A stretch of 64,000 bases of DNA from Leucobacter luti (GTDB lineage: Bacteria; Actinomycetota; Actinomycetes; Actinomycetales; Microbacteriaceae). The stretch lies in NCBI RefSeq assembly GCF_019464495.1, contig NZ_CP080492.1:2914001-2978000 (forward strand), in the 5' to 3' direction. Position 1 is the stretch's first letter. Each line of letters begins with the position of its first letter. Of this stretch, positions 26,406-41,400 are shown piece after piece. A model generated the notes under the pieces. It was not told the DNA's origin. It saw only the letters and a list, made by a program, of their open reading frames with translations, and ran no database searches. The translations under genes and the position numbers were made by a program.

Positions 26406-29400
26406 TTGAAGAAGATCTTCTCAGGGGTAGCATCGGCGACCCTCATTCTCATGCTCGCACTCGCAGATGTCGCGGGAGGAATGAGTGCGGTCCCGGCGGC
26501 GCTCGCTGCTGAGACGCCGAGTATCACGCTGAACGGCACCGTCACGGAGGGTGACCCCGGGTACCTCAACTCGAAGTCGATTGTGCTCTCGACGGGTTCC
26601 GAGACAAAGATCAACTACCGCCTCGTCCCCGGCTACGCTTCGGGCGCCGCGACCGGGGTCACAGTTGCGGTGTACCTCCCCTCGCTCGAGTACGTGGGTG
26701 ATGGGTATCGAGTCGTTGGGCGGGATCGCGCCCCGAGCCCGCTCGGCGTCCAAGGCCGCGTGAGCGCGGGCGGCGGCTGGAACGTGCTCTCTGACACGAC
26801 CGTGCAGGGCGGCCCGATCGTGATGGAGTACGACGGCGACCTGCGGGCGGGCGTGAACCCCGCGTTCGACATCTTCCTCACGACGTACAACGACGGCACA
26901 GATGGTCCCTACGGCGGTGTGCCCGAGGGGACGCGCTTCGAGATCAACGGCTCCGTCTCGTATGAGATGTTCAACCGCGTCGAGGGCTCCTCCTGGACCA
27001 CCCCGAACGAGCTGGACGACGAGTCCCGTGTTTCTGTGATCTCCTCGGACCTGCGCTGGGAGACGCAGATCGAGTCGTATGTGCCGGGCGGCGGCCCGGA
27101 CCTCGTTCCCATCTGGGATCGCTACCAGTACGTCGACTACCTCTACTCCCTCTCGAACACCTCGGACAACGTCGCCGCCAACATCGACGGTTACTCGGTC
27201 ACCTTCGACATCGATTCGACCGACAGCGATGTGAACGGCATCATCCCGTTCGACATCAACCGCTGGCGGTACGAGGAGGGCGGTCCGGCGACCCCGAACG
27301 AGGACCGCAACGACACCTCGGGGCAGTTCGTCGGCGTGCCGGGCGAGGGCGGCGTGCTCATCTACGACGTCACCGACTGGGACGGCACGAGCGAGCTCAC
27401 CGACGAGATCCCGTACACGTATTCCGGAACGGGTATGCTCACGATTGATCGCGAGCACGGCGCGAACAAGCAGGCTCTCACCCCCGAGGGGGCGGCGGGC
27501 GCGTCCGAGCGCAAGTTCCTCATCTCCCTGCCGCTCAGCCGGCAGGGGTTCCCGAACCCGCCCACCACGTTCCGGGTGACGGCCATCACGAACATCCTCT
27601 TCGCAAAGACGGCGAACTGGTCGAAGACCCGCATCGCCGAGCGCGAGATCGTCGTGCCCGAGTACGCCTTCACCTTCTCGCACACCGCTCAGCAGCGCGA
27701 GGTGGTCTACGGTTACGAGACCTTCACGGAGATCGCGGAGCTGCGCAGCGCGTCGAACGCGCCCACCTTTGACCCCACCGTCCGCTACGAGCTCGATCCA
27801 GACGTCGTGCCCGATCGCGTGAGCTACGAGATCCCCGAGGCCGAGCTCGAGCGCTTTGCGGACGCGCGGGTGAACTATCGCTTCGAGGACGAACAGACGG
27901 GGGAGACGGTCACCGAGTCGCTCACGCCGACGGCCTCGGATCCGGATCCCGCGACGGGACTCGTCACCCTCACCTTCGATCTCGCGGAGCTGCAAGACCT
28001 CGCGTGGGACCGGACGCTCGTCTTCGGGCTCGTCGACCGGGTGGAGGCCGGCGAATTGCTCCCCGTCACTATCAAGGTGTTCGGCGCGCCCTTCCGCGTC
28101 GGCGACGTGACGGCGACCGCGACGGCCGTCTTCATCGAGAAAATCGCGAGCAACGACGACTTCGGGGGCAACACCACCTACACCGAGGTGCCGCACGAGA
28201 CGCCGATTGACGCGGGCTACACCGTGATCTACCCGAAGGAGGTCGTGCCGAACATCGCGGTGCGCATCGACGGCACGGCGGACCGGGCCACAGTGGACTA
28301 CGGCGCGAGGACCGCGATCGACTTCCTCTTCGGCGTGAACGGCACCGCGGCCGCAAACTCGACGACGACGCTCGCGGTGAATCCGAAAGTCGAGCGGCTC
28401 CGCGATGCGGAGCTTACCCTCCGGGCCGCGCTGTTCGAACAGGCGGATCACGTGCGGGTGAGCGTCGAGACGCTCGACGGCACCGTCACTGAGCTGGATC
28501 TCGGGAGCCCCGAGGCGAACGGCGACGTGGTCCTCGCCCTGCCCGAACACGTGGCGAAGGTCGTGATCGATACCGATGCGCTCACGACCGATGGTGCCGT
28601 GCACTTCGCCACGATCACGGCGAAGGTCGGCGCGAAGCTCGACACACAGCACGTGATCAATGCGAAGATTCGCACCTACCAGCCGAAGCCCTATGACCGG
28701 GATGCTACCCGCGAGGCCATGGGCACGATTGACATTCGGCTCCCCAATGAGCTCGCGCCCGCCGTTGACGTCGTCGGCATTTACGGCTCGCAGCGCACGC
28801 AGAAGACCACGAACGTCGGCTACGAGTCGACCTTCGCCGCCGAATACCAGGTGGATACGAAGGGCGTGAACTCGCCCGCGTCAAGCTACACCATTGACAT
28901 GCTGGCGCCTACGAAGTCAGGAGCGCTCGAGTTCTCGAAGATCGCACTGCAGCAACCGTTCCTTGACGGCATCACAGATCCCGTGATCACCTTTGTGAAC
29001 GCCGCAGGAAAAGAACAGAAGTTCACGGTCTCCGAGCGTGCTGCCGCGGAAGTATCCGCCGCCGACGTGACACTCAGTGACATCGCGAAGATTGTCATCT
29101 CGGGGAAAGACCTGCGCATCCAGGGGCTCAGTGCGGTGGCGCTCGTTGAGTACCGGGCGAACATTGAGATCGGCTCATCGCAGACGCTGCGCGCCACCTT
29201 CACCGGGACGCAGGAAGCCCCGTACGAGGAATCGAAGACCGCGCGCCAGCAGAACCAGGTGGACGTGCGCGAGACCCAGACAGACGTGAAAGTCGAGGGC
29301 GTCAACCAGGTGACGCAGCCACTCGGCGCAGGGAACGCATACTCGGTCGATATCTATCGCTGGTGGAACCGGGGCTCCACCTACAACACGCAGGATTACA

Positions 29401-32400
29401 CCCTCGATCAGGGCTACAAGTCGCTCGGCGGGTTTACGACCACACTCACCCGTCCGACCGCGGCGTCCGAGAACAACGACCAGCGCGTCAGCGTCGATGT
29501 CGCGTTGCCGCACACCCAGTTCGACCTCTACTACCTGAAAATCCGCGAGGACATGCGACCGTACCTCGAGTCGGTCGACCTGTTCCGTATGGTCGATGGC
29601 ACAGAGGTGCTCTGGAAGACCGTACCCGGCGACGCCTGGGTGGAGAACTCCCAAGAGGGTGCCGGTTTCTGGCGCATTGCGACCGCGCGGCCGGGCAGCC
29701 CCGACAGCGAGCTGTTCACCACGTACGACTCTGTTGCGGGAGTCAGTGAGCACCCGTACTACAAGGAGGCCTGGGACGCAGATGTGCAGCCCGAGTCGCC
29801 GATCTCGCGTGTCTCGGTGCACCTCGAGTTCTCGCGCGAGAGCAACGACGCTGTTCCGCAGATGGCTGGCACGCAGAACGACGTGATCGAGTACATGGGC
29901 CGCTTCCACTCGTCGTCCGTGAAGGGCAAGCAGGCGACGAAGCTGACCGCGACCGACACGTTCGGGCACGGCCGTGAGCTCACGCGCACGGCGAGCACCT
30001 CGATCAATTCGCTCGTCGCGTACCCGTTCGCGCAGTCAAAGACTGGCGCGAACGACAGCACCGCGCTCGCCAACAAGGTGATTCCGATGGGCAGCACGGG
30101 GGAGTACCTCGCGAGCATCTGGAATGTGAACACCGCGAGCTGGTCGTACTACTCCGGACACGGGCCAGACGTGTACTCACCCGCCGCGACCGAGTACGAC
30201 GAGTGGCTCGGAATGTACGATCCGGCGTCGTTCCACGACGAGCTTGTGTACGAGTTCGTGTACCCTGCGAGCCCGCACGATGATGCCGTCTACAACCTTG
30301 ACGCAAGTCATGTCACGATCGCCGACACGAGCACACTCACATACCTCACCGGGGTGCGGGTGACCGGTGCGCGCGGCGACATCCTCTCCGCAGACTTCGC
30401 AGCCCCCCTCACGCAGGCCCCCCGCTTTGACTACGACAATTCTCGCGAGCGCGGGATCCATGACGACGGCGACGGGACGTTTACCGTCTCGTTCGGTCAG
30501 GAAGGCTCCTACCCGAAGCGCTTCGAAGCGATCTTTGAAGAGGTCGCCGGCTTCGGCGAGCGCACCGCAGAGCTCGACGGCGTCGCCCCCGACACCCTCG
30601 GCACCTCGCTCGCCGAGGTGGACGTGCGCGTGGGTGGCGTGGTGAACGGCAACCGCGCGCTTCAGGGCACGACGAACCTGTACCGCATACCGAGCGACAC
30701 CGGGATCAAAGCCCTCATGCACTCGTCGAGCGCCACGCTGACCGGCTACACGCCGAAGCTCGGCGCGAAGCTCGACATGAGCTTCGACAGCGTCAAGGTA
30801 TACGACTACCAGGCCGACGGCATCACTCCGAGTACGACGCAGGTGGCCGTGGGGATCGAGAACTCCTCCGAGGCGGACATCAAAGACGCCGTGATGACCT
30901 TCACGCCCGACGCCGCGTACCGCTCGCAGCTTGTGGCGATCCCGGAGGACATCTTCGACGGGGACTGGTCGGTAGACCGGGTCACGGTAACGCAGGGCGG
31001 CACCACGGTCGAGATCGCCCGCGATCGCTTCACCTCGAACCCGGAGACGGGCATGCGCGAGTTTGACCTGCGCACGCTGTTCGCGGACGGCACGCTGCGC
31101 TCGCAGCCGTTTGACGTGACGCTGGGTGGTCACGCGACCCTGCTCAAAGAACACATCGACAGCATTTCCGTGGCGTTCGCGCCGCGTGACGGCACGGTCG
31201 GCCTGTGGGGCTCGATCACTCGCGCCAACTCGAGCGAGCCGCTCCCTACCCGGATGCGTGACGGGGGAGATGTGTTCGTCACAGGTGTCTGGGTCGACGA
31301 GGCCGCGGACGGGCCTGGCTGGAGCTCGAAGCCGACGTTCGTGACGGAGCGCAGCAAGGGCAGCACGGAGCAGATCATGCTGCACAGCGCCTTCTCCGCG
31401 AGCGCGGTGGTGACCTCCTACAATCCGATCTTCGTTTCTGCTGGGGGTGGCAATACCGGTGAGAAACCGACGTTGCGGCTTGCGAGTACCGCGAACAGCG
31501 ATGCCGCGCCGCGGGTCTTCACCCGTGTGGCGCGGATGCAGTCGCTTGCGATTCACCTGCAAGAGGACTTTTCGCGGGCCGACGCGACGGGCCTGTTTTA
31601 CGACGCGGACACGGGCACTCAGATCGACTACACGAACATCGCGGTGGGCGACACGACCCGTGTGCTCTACGAACTGCGGAACGTCGGCACGACGGCGAGC
31701 GACGACGCCGGTCCCGGCTCGCTTCCCATCTTCAATCCGGTGGCGCACATTGAGGCGCCCGCGTATTTGGAGGTGTCGGATGTCCAGGCGGCCTCTGCCT
31801 ATTTGCTTGCCGATGAGAACCGCGCAGGGCTGATCGCGGAAAGCGTCAACACAGCGGTGACCGTGCCAGAAGAGAGTGTGCAGATCACACGCCTCAATGC
31901 CAAGCGCTCCGATGTTGCATTCGACCTGACGCTCAACGACGGCGAGTCCGTGTTCTTCGTCGTAGAGTTCACGGCGACAAGTGATCAGTCCGCGAACCTG
32001 AATGTCACCCAGGGCAAGACCCTGCAGTGGAACGTGTATGCGCGCCCCGCCTACACGCACCACTTCATGAGCTACAACAGCGACGGAGCGAATGGGAACC
32101 GGGTCACCGGATCCACTGCTGCCGTAAACTTCGACGGCGATGCGTTTGCCGAGCAGCTCGGGAGACTGAGCAACACGGCGTATCGCTACGCCGATCCGAA
32201 GCAGCTCGTCATCGAGAGCCGCTTCGACCGGGAGAACGTGTCCGGCGAGGACATGACACTCACCGTGAAGAACATCGGGAACGAGATCCGGCACGACAAC
32301 ACTGCCCTCGACCTCTTCGTCACGCTCGACACCGGTGGCCTGCTCGGCTTCGAGCTGACCGAGTTCCCGAGCGTCCCCGCGCTGAACGTGCCCGAAGGAG

Positions 32401-35400
32401 CGGCCGCCGCCGCGCAGCCGACGGTCCTCTTCCAGGACGGGGACGGGAAGTGGGTCGACGCGGCCGACTTTGACCCGTCGCAGCACGCGATGCGCGAGAT
32501 CGGAAAACTCTGGATCCGCTACGGCACCGTGCACGCGGGCGCCGGGCCGTCGAGCTTCGAGATTTCGGGGATTGGGCACTGGCGTACGCCGGGCGCCCAG
32601 GGCACGAAATCGTACCGTCTCACCTCGCAGGCGCAGACGCGCCTCACCCACCAGGATGAGACTGGCGCGGGCATCGCCGAGTACAGCTACCGTACCGAGG
32701 CCTCGCAGACCGTGTACAAGGCCATCCCGACGGTCGAGTTCAACATCCAGTCTTTCGACACTCACGCCGAGGCGACGGCGCGCTATGACGGCGCGCAGCC
32801 GGGGAAGACCGGCTACGTGGCTGGCGACGACGTGCACTACCGGCTCACAGCGAAGAACCACAGCACAGATCAGGGCACGAGCACGAACACGCCCTACGGC
32901 AAGGCTCCGCTGCGCCACCCCGTGATCGTCGACAAGATCCCCGAGTACCTCAGCACCGAGTTGAGCCGCTTTGTGCACGCCGGAGAGCTCGACGTCGCAG
33001 GCGCCATCGCCGCGGGCGTGCTCGAGATCCGCATGCTCGACGCCGCGGGCGCTCCGCGCGACTTCGCACTGCCCGAGGTCACCGTGCGCTCGGTGACCGG
33101 GCTCGACGTCGCGGGCGCCCAGACCTTCGCGAACGACCGGCACAACGACGGCTGGGGCAGGCTTTCTTCCGCCGAGCCCGTCAACACGACCCTGAACCCG
33201 GCCGACACCATTGACTTCGACGTGTTCAGCTACGCGTTCGGGGACGAGGATCTCGGCCGCGGCGAGCAGCTCGAGATCGTCTACATGGCCACCGCGCGGG
33301 AGCACGATCTGCCCCGGGCTGAGTACACCGACGGCACGGCGGTGTTCGCGCCGCTCTTCGGCTGGTATGGCAGCAATGTGCCAGTCGCGAACTCTGCAAA
33401 GCAGACCTCGATGGACCTTGCTGCGCTGCTCCACGATGCCGGAATTACGGGCGACCGGGGCCACGAGATGACCGCCTCCGAGTTCCTGTCGAACTCATAC
33501 TCCTGGCTCCCCGGCTCCACCGACCGGCGCCGCGACGCGAGCAACTCGCCGGGATCGTACCTCCAAGCGACCTACTATGACGCCTCGGCGAACGTCGAGA
33601 AGTCGCACACTGCGCACCTCCGTGAAACTGCCGCGAGCGAGCTGTACACGAGCTTTTCGTCGACCGCGCTCGACGAGAACTTTGCCTACGCGACGAAGGC
33701 CCGCGTCGCCGACGGTGCGGTGACCACCCCCGAGCGGATCCTCTGGGCGCAGGACGGCATGCAACTGAACCGCGCCTGGCTGTCGGGCGCGAGCGAGATG
33801 GTGCCCGATGTGGAGCGCGCCGCGTGGGGCGCCGATGCGGCGAACTTTGTCGAGCACGACGGTTCACTCAACTCATACGAGCGGCATCGGCTCGGCTACA
33901 CGCCGTACGTCGAGGACGACTACAGCTACGCCGTGCAACTGCACGAGGAGTTCACCGTGCGCCTCCACGCTGCGAACCTCGGCGACCGCGCGATCGGCAG
34001 CGGCCTCGAATACACGGAGATCCTCCCGCTCGGGATCAGCCCATACGACGAATCGGGCCAGCTCCTCGGCGTGACGGCGCTGAGCGGGGGCAATGCCGAG
34101 TTGGCGAGCGAGGTCGAGATCCTCCAAAGCCCAGACAACGACCAGGGCTACCGGGCTCCCGCCCAGTCCCAGGAAGCCGGCACCTACGCTGAGACGACCC
34201 GCGACGACGGGATCCCCTACGTGCTCCGGGTGCGGGTCGCGGGCGAGGTGCCCGGGCTCTTCGGCTCAGCTGCCGCCGAGCAGAGTTTGCAGTCGCAACG
34301 CGTCGAGATCCGGGTTCGCGTCGCGGGCGAGGTGCCGGCGAACGCGAACGGCCTTTCGCTCTGGCACGATCAATTCACACTCAGCACGATCGCGCCAGAG
34401 GAGTACCTTGAGATCTATGGCGCCGAGTACGGCGGCTTCAGCCGACCACTCAGCGTGTACAACACGGCCCGCTTCCCGAACGACGGCATGGCGCAGGGCC
34501 TGAACGTCAACGATCTCGCCTATGACTTTGGTTCCTACACCTCGTACTTCGCGGTGGAGCCGTGGGGCCGGTATGTGCGCGGCCTGAACGCGCAGGGCAC
34601 CGCGACCTCCGTTGACAGCGGCCGCCCCGCCATCGTCACGGGGGACGAGCTCGCCATGCGCCGCCCCACGCTCCGCGTATGGAGCAGCGCGAGCAAGGAT
34701 ACGTATCCCGCCGGGATCGATTCGACGATCGAGGACTTCAGCGTCGACCTGTACGAGGAGTTCTCGATCCGTTCGACCGTCGAGAACCAGCAGCTCGAGG
34801 TGCTCGGCGAGTACAACCGGGTGAACAGCGGCTACAACCGCTACTCGGGGGAGAACTTCAACGACGATATCTGGAAGAACGCCCCCCAGACCATCGGCGG
34901 CGCACGCGGCACCTGGTTCGAGCCCACTGTGACGATCGCGCTGCCCTACGGCATCGCGCCCGTCCTTGAGGACGGCTCGCTCGCCCGGTACGACGGTGAG
35001 ATCGCGCAGCAGCAGGGCGTCGAGTTCTCGGCCTCCGCGCAGACACTTGGGCTCGGCACCTCGGTGCCCGCGCGAGATCTGAGCGAGCTCTTCGACGTGA
35101 GTGTTGAGCTGCTCGAAGACAAGCTCGGCGAACGCTTCCTGCTGCACTTCACGGCCCGCGCCGACCGATCTACCGAGATCGCGGCCGGCGAGTCGCTCGA
35201 GATCACACCCCGTGTGGCCACGATCGATACGCCGCTCTACGGGGCCGATACCGATGACAGCCGCTACCAGCACCTGCTCGCGCTCGCGGGCACGCAGCGG
35301 CCGGTCTTCGCCCCTGTCGTCTCGGAGCGCTACACGACCGGGGCACCCCCGTCGCTCACCGCGCGCGACCAGGGCGTCTCGGCCGCTCCCAATAACGTGA

Positions 35401-38400
35401 AGTCCTCGAACGGCCTCGCCATCACGGCGAACGACCGGATCCGCCGCGACGCGACGAGCACGTGGAGCAGCAACATGGGTGCGCTGAAGATCACCGAACG
35501 CCTCATCGCTGCCACGGAGCCCTATGGTGCAGACACCGAGCTCACCCTCAACACGGGTACGGGCTGGATCGAGCGCGCTCGCGCTCTGACGCAGGCCGGA
35601 CCGACCGGCGGCGCAGGCGCCACGGGCGGAGCCACCGCGTACGCCACGACTGGCGCATATGGCAGCAGCGATCTGAACCTGAAGAAGCCGTCGATCACGA
35701 ACACGACGAAGGCGGCCACCTTCGCAGACGGCGCGCTCGCCGAGCTGATCCAGGTCGACGCGGCGGGGAAGTACTGGCTCGCGACCGAGGTGTCGAACGC
35801 GCCGGAGGATGAAACGAATCCCTATGAGCGTGTGAAGACCGCGGGCGACGTCCACAATTCCCGCTTCGTCGTCACCCAGTTCGTCACCAACTTCGCCGCG
35901 GCGACGGACGAGGTACGCATCGCAGTTGGCGACGAGGTGCTCGATCGCGCCGCGTTCGAGGCGCTCGGCTACACGGTCGAGCGGATGACGCCCGCCGAGC
36001 CCACAGTTGATGCGACGCGCAATCGGATCCAGTGGGTCGTCACGCCGCCCGCGGGGGAGCGCGGCACGCGTGGCGAGCTGAAATCGGGCGAGCGATTCAC
36101 ACTGCTCACCGAACTGCAGCTCATCGATGGCTACGAGGACAACGTCGTCTCCGACGACATCGTCTGGACGGCCGACGAGCTCGTCATGGATACCTACGTC
36201 TCACTGATCACGGATGACACAACGCTGATCCCTCGAGAGGTCGCCGGGGCACAACGACCGGCTGACTTCATCGTGCAGTCGCTCGCGTCGATGAAGTATC
36301 ACACGCACGTGAGCGATCGGGGCGTCGGGATCGACATCGACAGCAATGGAGATTTGGCGGGCCGCTACGCCGCCGACGCTGCCGAGATCGAGATCCTGAA
36401 GCCGCGCGCCGAGGTACGCGTCAACACGACCCGGCCTCGCATCGCCTACTCGAATGGGCTCTCGGGCGACACGTACTTCAACTCCTCGGACACGATCGAG
36501 TACCTCATCACCCACGCCGAGAACACTGGCTCCGGGCTGACCGAGCTCGTGATCGAGAACATCCTGCCCACGGACACGACGAACGAGAGCACCGTCTCGG
36601 TCAGCAACCAGCCGATCACGACGAACACGCGGTACGTCACTTCCGGCACGTGGGAGCTGCCGCAGCGCACGGTGGACCGGCTCGCCGACGCGGGCACCGG
36701 GATCGATGACGCCTTCAAGACCTTCGTCTACGTCTCCGACGAGCTCGCCGAGGACGGCTACGAGGCCGGGACATGGTCGCTGCTGAATCCTGGCGGTACC
36801 TCGATCCTGCGCAACGAGCGGTTCGAGATCCCGGCGGCGACACAGGCAGGCCTGCAGAAGATCCGGATCGTGGTGCGCGCTCTTGACCCCGAGACGAACC
36901 TGGTGCCGCAAGGCACCCGCCTCGCGATCGACGCGGACCCTGAGACGCCCGGAACGCAGTCGGTGCTCGACACTGATCCAACGAACCAGAGCACGAAGCC
37001 CTACCCGGCCTCGGTCACAGACCACGCGATCTCACTGGGCGTGCGGATTGGGTCCAACGCGAAGTCGACGCTCTTCGTTTATGACACCGCACAATTCTGG
37101 GGCAATTACGTGTCCACGCGGGTGTCGAAGCTTGCGCAGAGCGAGACCCGCTCCTATCTCACCCCGTCGCGCCCCGTGGTCAACGTGAAGTACGACTCGC
37201 TCTACTACCGCAGCGACTCCACGAAGCCCGCCGATCAGCGCTTCGGCTGGTCCGACATTACGGCGATCGCTCCGAAGTCGTCCCCGCACCTGAAATTCAG
37301 CGGCGAGTTCATCAACGCCGACCGCTCGATGTGGTCGCGCGAGGAGGACAACACGTACGCCGAGGACACCCTGGTGAACCCCTTCGTCACGTTCCAGCTC
37401 CCCACGGTGATGGAGTCCGGCGGGGCGTTCACCTACGTACCACAGGCAGACATCATCGCTGATCACCCGCTCGACAGTGCGCACCGCTCGCGCTACTCGC
37501 TCACCGCGGACGATACGAACCTGTGGACGTGGAAGCTCGTCCGCGCCGACGGCACTGTGGCGGACCCTGAATCGCACCTGAAGCACACGCGGATCGCGAC
37601 TGGCCCCTGGCCCGGCTTCGACCGGAACGTGGTGTCGGTGTGGTTCGAGGGCAGCGTCATGCCCGGAGACAAGATCGTCGTCGAGTTCATCGGCGCGGTC
37701 GACGCCTACTCGCCCGGTGCCGACGCGGAGGATCTGAAATCCCGTGCCATGGTGACGAACAACACCGGCCTGCTTCACCCGCTGAACTCGCAGCAGAACG
37801 CCGCGAACCGCCTCGGCTACTCGACCGACGGCAACGACTTCAACGACAACAAACTGATGAACGACCGCCTGGTCTTCTCGGAGAAGTCGCTGTTCCAGTA
37901 CGAGACCTACGATAACTTCGGGAAGCGAAAGGTCGCGTATTCCGATCTCAACCGGGCGGGCAGCGTTGCGCCCGAGCAGACGCCTGTGCGTCAGGGCGGC
38001 GACTTCACCTTTGAGGTGTCCGTTGACAACTCGAAGGAAGCTGGAGACCGGCCCTACCCGTACCCGATCATGTATGACGTGCTGCCCGCGGCGGGCGACA
38101 CCTCGATCACCAACCCGACCATCTCGCGCGGATCGCAATACTCGGCATGGCTCCGACCGGAGAGCGTGAAGCTGGAGCGTGAGGGCGCCGATAAGAAGAC
38201 GTACCGGGCGAACGAATACACCGTATTCGTCGGACCGTTCACGAAGCAGGCCGGCGAGATCGTGGAGACCACCATGGTGCCCCACGCCGAGGCGGCGAGC
38301 GAGTCGTTCTACGACGCGCTTGGGCTGCCAGGGGCTCCCTCCGCGGTGCGCGACCAGCACTTCGTGCCGCTCGCTGAGCTCGCGGACCGCCCAGAGCTGC

Positions 38401-41400
38401 TGCACCGTGCGCAGTCGATTCTCGTGCTCTTCAACAACGCCGCGGAGCAGCTGCCTGGGCAGAACAAGCTGAAGCTCAGCTACACGATGCAGTCGCCGCT
38501 CAACGCGCCGGTCTATCTGGAGCAATTCGACGGTGCCGAACGCAAGGCCGAAGCGTCACTGTGGAACTCGTTCATGGCGACGCAGCGGGTCAGCCGCTTC
38601 ATCCCGCAAGAGTCAAACAACGCCGGCGTCTACGCGACGGAGAAGCGAGACGGCGTCTACCTCGGGAACTACGTCTGGAACGACGTGAACTACAACGGCG
38701 AGCAGGACGAGGGCGACGCGGTGCGCGACGGCAACGGCCGCACGCATCTGCAGCCGACGCGCGATCTCGACTTCGATGGCGAGATCGACGACCCCGGCAT
38801 CAACGGTGTGCGCGTGACCCTGCTGACGCCCGCGGGATACAACATTGACGCGCTCGGCAACCCGATCCACGAGGTTTCGGGTGCGTGGGAGGTCGTCGAC
38901 GAAGCCACCGGAATGTCGGTGCTCGATGAGGTGTTCCAGCGCCCCATCCCCTCCGAGGGTCCGCTCGTGACCGTCACAGAATCGGACATCGCGGGCAACG
39001 CGGGGTACTACACCTTTTCGAATATCCGTCCGGGCGACTACCGAGTCCTGTTCGAGTTCCCGCGCGAGTACGACGCGTTCTCGGCCACCACACGCACCGT
39101 GTTCGAGCGGGCCGGCGTCGAGAGCTTCGCGCCGGGTGAGGCGCTCGACATCCCCGCGCAGGTGGACGACGCCGCGCTCGTGGCCATCACCGAGGCGGCC
39201 ACCGTCGACTCAGCCACGAACGACGCGCAGCGCATGAGCTTCGACCTCGGCGTCGCGCAGATGATCGAGTTCGGCGGCACGGTGTTCGCCGAGGACATTG
39301 ACACGCTCGACGGCTACCAGTCGGGACCGAACGAGCCGGGTATCCCGGGCTACCATGTCACGCTGAAACGCATGAGTGGCGAGACCGTGCGTGACGCCCA
39401 CGGCAAGCCGATGGTTGCCGTGACCGACGCGCAGGGCGCATACCGCTTCACCCTGCTCCCAGTTGACCGCCAGTACTACCTGGAGATTACCGACGAGAAC
39501 GGCGAGTTCAACTCGGAGCGGCTTGTCTCCCCGTTCCTGCACCACAGCGACCCGTTTGCCGAGGCGAACGATAACGACGGGCTCAACGAGAAGGGCACGC
39601 GGATCGTGAAGACGAACCCGCTGAACTTCGACCTGGAGGGCCTCTTCACTTCCGGCTTCGCCCCGCGTGAGAGCGTGAGTATCGGCTTCTACGACAAGAC
39701 GACGTACGGCGTGATCGGCAACCGAGTGTGGGACGACCGCAACCGGAACGGCCTCCAGGACGCGGGGGAGCCGGGAATCGCCGGGCAGCAGCTCGAGCTC
39801 GAGCAGTACGTCGAGATCGACGGCGCCTGGACGCGCACCGAGTACACCCAAAGCACAGTGTCGAACGACGACGGCTTCTACTACTTCACAAAGGTGCCGA
39901 GCGTCCGCTACGACGGCGCGGAGGCACTGCCGACGAAGTACCAGGTCGTCGTCAATGACCTCGTCACCGGGTACACCTTTGCACCGACACACGCCCGTGG
40001 CCCCTCGCCGACAGGCTCGACAGAGCTGGATTCCGACTTCTTCCCGAACGGGACGATGCACGAGTCGGGCGCTCCCCTCAGCGAGCACCTGATCAGCGTC
40101 GTGGAGATCGACGACGCGACGGGCGTCGTGTTCGGCATCACCGACAACACGATCGACCTCGGGCTCGTGGAGCACGCGCGCTCGGTGCTGTCGGGTGAGG
40201 TGTTCCTCGACGCCGATGCGAGCGGAACGAAGACCGCGGCCGAAGTCGCCGCGGCAGAGGACCGCTACACAGCAACCCTCGAAGTGCGCACGGCCGCCGG
40301 GTGGATCACCGCGCGGCAGGACGGCGCGGGGCGCATGATCGAACCAGCATCGGCGCGCGAGAGTGACGCGCCGATCCAGCAGGCGGGCGTTTCGGCGTAT
40401 CGCTTCGAGGAGCTGCACATTATCGACAGCGTGCGGCTCGTGCCCTACGAGTACCGCGTGCGGATCACCGAGGTGCCACTCTGGCAGGGCCTCACGGTGC
40501 TCGGCGCGGGAGACGATCCGGCGATTGACAGTGACTTCACCCAGGCGGATCGAGGCGCGACGCTCACAGCGGTCTCTGAGACCCGAGTGCTCGGCGCGCT
40601 CCAGAACGAACTGCTGCCCATCGAGACCCGCGTGGGGACCCCTGCGGAGGACGTCGATCTGGGGCTCGTGCCGCTCAAGCGTGAGGCGCTGATCGGCGAC
40701 TTCATTTGGGACGATCGCGACCGCGACGGGCTCCAGGGCGCCGCCGAGCCCGGCCTGGGAGGGATCCGCGTGGTGCTCAACCGAGTGATCGACGGCGAAC
40801 TCGTGCCCGTCGCTGAGACGGAGACGGACGGCGACGGAGCATACGCGTTCACCGCCGCGGTGGCCGAGGAGGATCCCGCGAGCGCGCGCGTTGACCAGCC
40901 GCACCGCTACGTCGTGGAATTCGCCCTCAGTTCGCGCCAGACGGTCTCCCCGTTCAAGACTGGCAGTGACGACGCGAAGAACTCCAAGTTCGCTGAGCTG
41001 ATTGCCGGGGGCGCCGCGCGCTACGGCCACGCGATCGCCGATCCTGCGCACACGGTGATCTCCGAGGAGTTTTCGCTCGTCTCGGCCGATGGGAACGGCC
41101 TCGCCGAGTACACGACGGTGACCGGCACCGAGCGCATCGACGGCGGCGTGATCACGCACGACTCGATCCGCATCCTCGGCGACACGGTCTACCACGACCG
41201 CAACGCCGACGGCGTGCAGGATCCCGAGGAGCCGGGTATCCCCGGGATTGAGGCGGCCGTCTACGCTCTGAACCGAGACACCGGACTCTGGGAACCGTAC
41301 ACGGACGGAGACGGCAAGAGCACAGCCGTGACCGATGCTGACGGTCACTACTCGTTCGCGGTCGAGGTCGCCGATCTCGACAAGGGCTCGCCGCACTACC

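Noticed and set aside
26421..28652. 743-codon open frame on the minus strand opposite the giant gene
   Set aside because: Shadow of strong codon bias; the plus-strand frame has signal peptide, domains and sorting signal, and the antisense translation is Arg/Val/Asp-rich without family features. The same applies to 30177-33464 (1,095 codons) and 39210-42491 (1,093 codons).
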